Below, piece after piece: positions 41,601 to 50,600 of a DNA stretch of 64,000 nucleotides. The stretch covers positions 1,309,469-1,373,468 of the forward strand of contig ML133472.1 in NCBI GenBank assembly GCA_003864495.1, read 5' to 3'. The stretch is from Nemopilema nomurai (lineage: Eukaryota > Cnidaria > Scyphozoa > Rhizostomeae > Rhizostomatidae). A model generated the notes under the pieces. That model saw nothing but the letters and a program-made list of their open reading frames with translations. It had not been told where the DNA came from and made no database searches. The first letter of the stretch is position 1. Each line of letters starts with the position of its first letter. The translations under genes were made by a program, and so were the position numbers.

Positions 41601-44600
41601 GGACACCAACAGAAGGAAGTGCATGGACTTCAAAAGAGAAACGAATCTTAAAGGCAGTGAAACGCTAAGAGGATTGAAATGGAATTAGCAAAGCAAATTG
41701 CGATGAAGAAATTTAACAAGAAAACGCTAAAACGGGCAGGGACATGCGTTGCGGTGTACGGGACTTACGCGTGGTGTAGTCGAGTTTGAACAAACTGCCG
41801 GAGCCATTAGTGACAAATTTGATGAACAGGCTACTGGATGCAGTGATTGCGTTAGGCAGTGTCGTTTGCGAGCAGATCTTGGCGATTATAGGCGACGATT
41901 CACTTGGACCATCATGGAGCTCCAGGTAACTGCTGCATGACGATGCCGACCCAGAAATGACAAGCTGGGACACCTGATAGGAGACGCGCTCCGTGGAAGG
42001 CAATTTGATGAGCCACGTGCAGGTGACTGAACTCGGGTGAGCGGCCGGCCAGCTGGGCGAAGAAATGGAGCCACTGTCTCCCGTCAATGTGTCACCACAA
42101 ACGCCTGCAAGATGTAAATTCATTCGTTACTGCATTAAGTCAGAAGTATTACCATATCTGAACTCAAGTCTGCATGCAATAGAGCCACGAGGTAAAGAAT
42201 AATCTGGGTCATTGTTAACTACTTTCAAAAAGGCCTAAGCGCCAAAATGTAATTCTTCAAGATGACACAGTGAGAAAACATAAAAATACCCTTTACGTAA
42301 TCAATAGAGCAATGAGGAAAAAACAAGAGTGACCATAACAAACTCCACAAAGAAAATTTGAAAGCTGATAAAAAGAGCATATGCTTTCGTCAAAATTGTA
42401 AATAAACTTCGCTTAAGATTATAGGGAAGCCAAATAGAAGATTCGCAAGATAATTCCCATTTATACAACTTAGCTAAAAGAGAATAACAAATCAAATGCA
42501 CGAAAAAAGAATAAACAACATTAATCCTAAACAAAATTTTGTAGCATTGATGGTAAGAAGTCTGATACATACCAGACTTTTTGGAAAAGTAGTAGAGGGA
42601 GAAACCAGCTCCAATTTGATTGGTCGCATCTGTCACAAACTTAATGTAAACATCATTGGAGGTTGAGTCGACGCTGGAGATAGGGCCGCAAACCTTCTTG
42701 AGAAGAGGGCTCGAGGCTGAAGGGCCATCGCGGATCTAAAATGAGAATGGATGGGTCCCTTAGTCACGGGGTCATTGGGTAGGGGCTCACTTTGACATCG
42801 AAAAGCGCAAGACCCTCGCCAAATAAGCTACTCAAATCGGACTGCGAAAAGCTCCAGCGCATCAGACGAAAATTAAGGAGTGTCACGTGGCACACTAACA
42901 GGCCCATTCACTCAACAACATCCTTTGCCTAGCGTTTTAAATCATTTCAGCAAGTCAATACAAGACCAAATAAATTATTTGTAACACTGATAAACACCAA
43001 AAGTGAAGGCCAGGTGTAAGGACAATCTGACCTTTTAGGGCATCGGCTTTGCAACGCACTGCATTAGAATTTCAAAAGGCAGCAATTGACTACAAGGAAG
43101 TGCCTTGCCACAAAAGCATTTCAAAAGACATTCTTTGATAAACTGGGGCAACAAGGAACCAGAATGGAGTGTTTGTCGTTATTTCAAACGCATCGCGAGA
43201 AGACTCAACGAAAGTGACTGAAGCATGCTTGAATCTTTACCGACATTCTGCTGGGTTTTAAGGTCGCAGTGAGCAGTTGGCTTTTTCATGAATTGACCAA
43301 CGAGGTAGGCTCATTTCATCATCTCTCAGGGGGACCCGCCTCACGTTTCATAGGCCTAGGTCTAGAAATAGCAGATCTAGATAGCAACCAAAGTGGGTCA
43401 AAGAGCGATCGAACCGGTTAGCGTTGGTCATTTCCAAACAATTGATCTCCTTTACAAAAAATCAACGAATTGTTACAATTTGTTTGTGCTTTGTATTTTG
43501 GGCAGCATAAAAAAAGCTCGGATGTTTTTATTTGGAATCTTTAGTTTGCGACATGGCAGGGGAGGTCGTCGAATTGTGGTCGCGAATCACAGCTTTTGAT
43601 CTTGCAGTGTAAATGTACCTTTGTGGTGCGGTACTTTGGTTTCCATTGAGCAGAACCAAAAATGCTGGACAAGGTACCATCTCGTGTCTTTAAATTAATC
43701 AAATAAATGATGGAATTAGTGATATCATGCATTTCAAAGTTCTGCTAACACCACAATATCTGCATGGCCTATAAAAACCTCGATTGCACGTTGTCAAAAT
43801 GAACACGAGATATAACGAATCGACAGCTTTGTACACAGTAGACAGAAAACTGGAAGACATGCTAGTGTAAATATTAGGCCAAGCAGTTTCTGAAGTCTTT
43901 ACGTACGTCATGCTTCTGTCTATGTCTACCTTAAAATATCTTCATATGTATTTCCATACATAAAGGCTATTTGAGCAGATCTCCAACTTTGTTTGCAGTC
44001 AGGAGGAAGGTGGGAGTGGCATTGAGAAGTGCTGTAATGGCACTCTTTTAAAGTTCGACTTTTCACATGGATATGGTTATAAATAACCGTGCCCTCACTT
44101 GCAGAAATAAGTGGTTAAATAGACTACATACTCTAAAACTATTATAATTTTTCACAACACTTTATGGCATCAATGCAACCTTTCTTCCCCTTCAACAAGA
44201 TTCTTAAGTCAAGCCTCATGGGAAGCCTTATAAAGCACCTTGTAAAATTTTATCAATGCGAAAAAGGGTATATAGTACCTCAACATAATCTTTGGTGCAA
44301 CCGGGTGAGCTTTCCAAGCTGACTCCGAGAAAGGAAAGTTGGATCACGGTCCCCGGATTGGAGTGAATTCGATACTCGCAATTCGAATTCGGCGGGTAGG
44401 CATCGGGGTAACCAACCGAGCTGATAACACCTTGGTTGTTCATCAAGTTGCTGTTGCAGCCTAATGAGAAGGCGAATGGTTACTTAGAAAGCGGTGAAAA
44501 CAGCGGGAGGGAAAGCAGCGGGAACTGAACCACAAGGAGAAGGGGTGCTTAAGTGGGGAGATGGTGCTTGGGAGGGTGCCCCACAGGAAAAATGAAAGCA

Positions 44601-47600
44601 GTACTAGAAGCATTGCAGGACGTATTTGGGCTGTGTACATGGGACGACCAAAACCCTTTCTTTCATCCATTCTAAAGTGAGCAATCAGCTCTCTATTTGG
44701 TAAAAATGCCACAATTTTTAATTTTGCTTTCCCTAATAAAGCTCTTTATTCCTTAGTATAAGCTCCCCAAAACCCCATCTCCCCCCCCCCCCCCAAAAAA
44801 ATTAACGATGAACTCCATTAGGCAAAAAACAATCACTTACTTGCTGGCTGTTGTAGGTTGCATCTTGGTCCAAAGAATCTGTTGATGCATTTACAGGCAG
44901 GCACGCCAGAGCCACTTTCACATGTACCACCATTCAGACAAAGGACGTTACCACAGGGGTCCGTAGATACTCTCTTGTCGCACTTCGTGCCTTGCCACCC
45001 TGGGTCGCATATACAGCGAAATCCAGTCTAGAAAGCCAGCAACAAACTTTGAGAAGGAAAATCGTAGAAGATGCCCAGGAAGTTGTTGGTTTAATAATTT
45101 GAATAACGGAATGGCCGGGGAATTCATCATATGAAAAGTATTATGGCAATAGACCGGAGGCCAACGCATCTTCAAGTCATCTTCATCAACGATATTAACG
45201 TAAAATCTAGGCAAACGCAACATGCATATAAATTGCAAGGATAGCTTAAAGGTACACTTAATATGTAAGAAATGGACAACAAGAATGATGAGTTGCGACG
45301 TAATGGAACAATTAAAAGTACCAACCCCGTTGCTTGCAGCCGCAGTTGTAGGCACACACACGCCATGTGCACCACAGCTGGTTCCAGTGTTGTCCTGAGC
45401 ACAGGTATTTTGCTACAAAGCAAATGTAACTAGCATTTTCAAATCTGATTCGGAAGATATACCTGCAGAAACTAAACAGCAGTTGGTAAACACATTCATA
45501 AAAAGCGAATCTCTCCAATAAAATATAGGCAAGTAAAGAATAAAAGAATAAGTTTTGCTTCATTATCCTTTTTGTTCACAAATTAAGCCCAAATGATTTC
45601 GTTAATAATCTTTTTAGTTCATTACTACACGTAGCTGTGCGTTTTATGCGGTGTTTTATGAAATTATAAATGCGTTTCTGGAATACCGAATCTCTTTTGC
45701 AAAATAACCCTTTCATAGTGAGAATAAACTTCTAGATCCACCCCCTACTGTAGGGCCCCTAACCAAAACTAGGCTAGCCTTTACCTTACTAATAACGTCG
45801 TACAAAAATTACCAACACTTCTGAAGTATACTGTTTTACAAATGAAAACTGTTCCACTGCTGCCTAGCAGTCCAGGGCGTAGGAGTAGGGAGAAGGGGTA
45901 GTCTTGAGGTGGGCAGTTCGGGAAATACAAAGATTCACAGCAGTTTAACAACGTTCCAAATTAGGGACGAACAGGAAACTTTACGTGGGATCTATTGAGA
46001 AATTCCATAGCACGTGTAGATTATATAACATTTTTATGCACCGCTTATCGGATGGGGCGGTGTTACTTTCTGTACCTATCGAAGCACGTTGTCCTGCCCT
46101 TCTAGTGTCTCAACCTTTGAATGTGATTATGTAACCTTATCATTTTGCCACACCACCGTTTAACAAAGAAACAGTATCTTAATTCGGAACAGGCAGTCTT
46201 GTGAAACACCCTCAGGCTCAAAAGTATGCGAAATGAAAAGGAGGATTTGACCCATAAAACAAACGTTACATTTCAAAGGCCAGCAGCTCAAATCTGAATT
46301 ACGTTTAGACAAAAACTGGATCCTTGTTGATTTAGCTATTGGAATGTTTGAGTATGGATTAAATCAAAAAGATCATTGGTTCTTTGTGATTGCAATCCAG
46401 GGATAAAAATTACCCCAGTGATATTCAGGCTCAAACTTGTAGACTGTTGAGCCTGCCGTTTCAGAGAAAAAAGCAGAAACATATTAATTTGCGAAACTTT
46501 ATTCAACTTGAAACAGGTGCGGTATCGCTTGAAAGCCAGTTTCAGCTGAGTAGTGAAAACCTGATTCAGGCATGCCCACCTAAGGTATCTTGTCATGTGA
46601 GTTGTACTACATACATCTATAATCGAAGCAATGGCAAAGGGGTCGGGGTGTGAAAGAAGATGGCGCATCAGAGGCCTCCGACATGCTCTTAGTGGAAATA
46701 TTACGCCTACTCACTAACCATATTTGATGTTAAAATACCAGAAACGTGGAATGGAAACAAGAACTAAAATTAAGCTGCTCGACACATTTTATGAGGCATG
46801 ACACCACATTTGATGTAAATGGGGCGGGTACTGAAGTATTTAGCTTTGCTGGAGACCTCTTAATGGAAATGAAATGAAGACATGAAATGAAAACTTTTAT
46901 GATTTCGGGTTATGTTTTTAGGACCACTAAGGCAGATTGGCCTAGTCCACCAGCTTAGTTCACAGCTTCAACGTCGTAAGAAAAATCCAACAAATGTTAC
47001 ACATTTCGCTATTGTAAGCTTACAGTTTGGCAACCTGGGTTTGACAAATTCACTATGATTCGAGCACAAGTCATTCAAATCTTTTAACCCCGCCTGGCTG
47101 TACCAGCTCTCTTCTATGCCACGCTCAACCACGCCCTTTTGGCGAAAATGAATACCCTGTAAAACGATTAATGCTCAGCCACTGCCACCATACATCCAAA
47201 ATATCAACGTATTCCTTTTTTCAAAATATCAACGTATTCATATTGGTAAAATAGTTCACCAGGAGTGCTAAAGGCCACTTTCACTAAACCACGAAAAACT
47301 AGCTATATATGTTTAAACAGTTTGTAGCGTTTTGAAAGAAAACAATTAACTTTCTCCCAAACTTTTCGTTGCAATAATTATGAAGTATGTGGTGGACCTT
47401 ACTTGGCCTCGTTTACTTGGCCTCGTTTACTTGGCCTCGTTTACATGGCCTCGTTTACTTGGCCTCGTTCACTTGGCTGCGTTCACTTGGCCTCGTTTGA
47501 GGGGATCTCAAACGAAATAAGGCTGGTCTGCAAACATCATCTGACAGTGAATCTGAGTGTAGCTTGTTTTCAAAGCCTTTGAAAAATTTATCCAAAGAAA

Positions 47601-50600
47601 ACGTGTTCCTTACATCTAACTTTTTGGGTAGGGGCAGGTGTGTCATGTAATGAGGGTAAAGTTAGTGGGCGTCCATTCAATATAAGAATAAAAAGTGGAT
47701 GAAAAGCAATCTTCGGTGCAAACACCACATTCATCAACAAAACTGAAAATTACAATGGTGAAAAATGTCAATGTGTGACCAGGCTGTTACACCAGAAGGT
47801 GTCCATTTTCAAAGTTCTAGGACACTGTCCATATATCAACAATCCATCAAGGCCATTGTAATAAGCCCTTTTGAGCATCAATATTTGCACAATTTCTAGA
47901 TATGAGACTAATCGAGAGCATGTGTGTTGATATGCTTCATGAACATGAATTTGCAAAACTTTGCCCTTACTAACAAAAGTGACTATGCGAGTCATGCTTT
48001 TAAAAATGAAAAATCACTCCAGCAATTCGTAGAACAGGAAAAGACGAATTAACCAAAAATTAAGCCATCTCATTCAGACTCTGGAATTTGTAGCTTGGTG
48101 AAATCCACAACTTTCCTGTCGCTAACAGATCAAAAGTTTTCAATGCATTGCGCCCATTTTATGCTTAGTAACACCTTAGAGAATTGCATTGAAAACTGTG
48201 GCAAGATAAAACGGAAACCAAATGACGTCATTTGAAAGAAAGGGCAAGAGAGGGCATGCTAAAACTGTCAGTTTTATTCTAGGAATTCATCTCCATTGAT
48301 TCATGACATTGTGGTAATGTTACACATGTCTGTATAATATGATGCTAGTAGCTCATATGAAACACGTGACTAAGGAAAATCCGGCCGCAGCAAGTTAAAT
48401 GCTCAAATTAATGAAGCATCCCTCAGTGGTCTTGATGTCTACTGCATAGTTAGTAACAAAGCCTTCCTCAAATTGTCTGGGCGACTTCCAAGAAACCAGT
48501 TGGACGTAGCCAAGGCCTAAGGATTGATCACGTGACAATTGAAACGACCAATGCGTCCAGTTAAATAACAGCATTCAGCGAATGAATTGGGAAACTGAGA
48601 AGAAAATTTAACGATACCTGCTTCAGTTTCGTAACTTGATCCTTCAATGAAGAGATCTGAAAAACAATACAAATTGTTAATGTGTATTATCTACGTAAGA
48701 AGCTCTCATTTGCAATCAAAATCCAAGCTGTACCCTCTCCATGTGGTCTTAATGAAGGAAATTGTTGAATCAGATATTACATTTGGATGAGTCGATTTGC
48801 CTCGCCCTCCCTCTAATTGAAAAATAAGGAACCCATTTTCCCCCTCAAACAAGTGTTAATCAGGGGAAACAGGAGTGATTCTAGCCGATTGGGACTGTCG
48901 TGCACCTACCCCTTGTGGTAGGTGAAGCGGGTTCGCGTAGGGGGGGATTAACCCGGAAGTTAGAAGAGTTTGAGAATAGCAGCAGCCATGTCAAATGAAT
49001 GGGCTTGAATTATTGCTGTTCACGAGGGCCAATCTTTGAAGCAATTACCCGGACCAGACATTGAGAGTGACTCGCAACCAATGCTCACAACAATTGACCG
49101 AGGTTAATACATTTGAAATTCCTAGTCTTAATTTTACGCTCCAACTCTTCTCGTGTCACTCGATTCAGACAAAGCCCTTCCAGTTTAATCTTCTTTAAGT
49201 TATAAAATTAAAAAGAAGACTTAATTATAAAAAGACAGAGCTGTAGAAACGTTGCCAATTAAATGTCCATATCGAAGGGTAAAGCGCCGATATTTAGCGG
49301 AAAACATACAAAGCAACATTCAACAACATAAAAAGAATTGCCAATCGATTCTCGACAGAATGCCATTCGGGTCGCAAAATTACTTTTGGGTATCAGGTTA
49401 ATCCTTGAAATAAAATGAATTGACCGATTATTTACGGGGTAGACAAACATTTCATCTCTTTGTCTATTTTGCGAACGAATTCATTAATGATTATTCCATA
49501 TTGAATGTCAAGATTTGCTTCTGGATTTTCTCGTGTTCACGAAAGAGGATATTCTAAAAACGATACAGCCACTACGGTTTAGAATGCGGCCATCTCAGGG
49601 AGACTGTCGGCTCATTCAGCGAGTAATTCTACTTTGGGGCACGACAATCTTTCAAATCCTAGCTGACAATGGCGTCGTCTCTCGCCATTCCGAAAAGAGA
49701 AGATCAGATTAAACATGTAGAGATGTCAGTCTTAGACGATTCACGTGATGAACAAGCTCGAACAGGCACTGTTTGCATTACGTAGGCCTACAGTACTCTG
49801 CGAAACTTCACATCTCCTTTGTTCGCATGCCATTCAAGGCCAAAGGAGCGGTGCAATCCAGTGTCCTGTTTCAATACTTTGAATAAAAAGGAACTGGAGT
49901 AGACGTGCCTAAAATTTCTTCCGTACTGTCTGCAAACAGTTCAAACAGTTCTGTGTCGCGATCAAAAAGATGAGAACAAAAACGTCTAAGGTAGCAACTC
50001 ATTAAAAAATGCAGAGGTATCAGATAATATCCTTCGGGAGAGAAAGGCTGGCAAAAAACTTCCTTAGAGGGGCTCGAGAATCTACAAGGCTCTAGAGTGA
50101 ACAAGAAATGCTTGGGGGTTCACATTTGCCTTCCTTCCTGCCCCGCCCTATCAGAATTTTAACCTAGCCGACCAAAGAAAGACAAATTGCACCAACGGCA
50201 ATAATCATTTAATCAAGTCCTACAAATGATATTTCTAAAAATGCCCCATATTTGATTATTTCTTGTAGGACCTATCTGTCCGATAACCTTCATTTTTTCC
50301 ATTTGTCTACACACTTCCTTGCTCTTCGTAAAACTAAATGAAATTTTTAGAGAGATCCTTCAATCCCCCTACCGGCAACATTCACTGAAAAACCTTTTCC
50401 AATCACTTTAAAAACTCTTTACCGTTTTTAGTAATGACTTGACGCTGGTCCCTCCAAGATTGACATCTCCGCTTGAATCTGTTTCTAAACTTATATTCCT
50501 ATTTGCTGCAGATTGGATTTTCAAATGTCCGTCAGTTGTAACAATCTTTGGCTTGTCACTATAACAAAAAATATTATAGCTATAAGGAAATAAATCTAGT

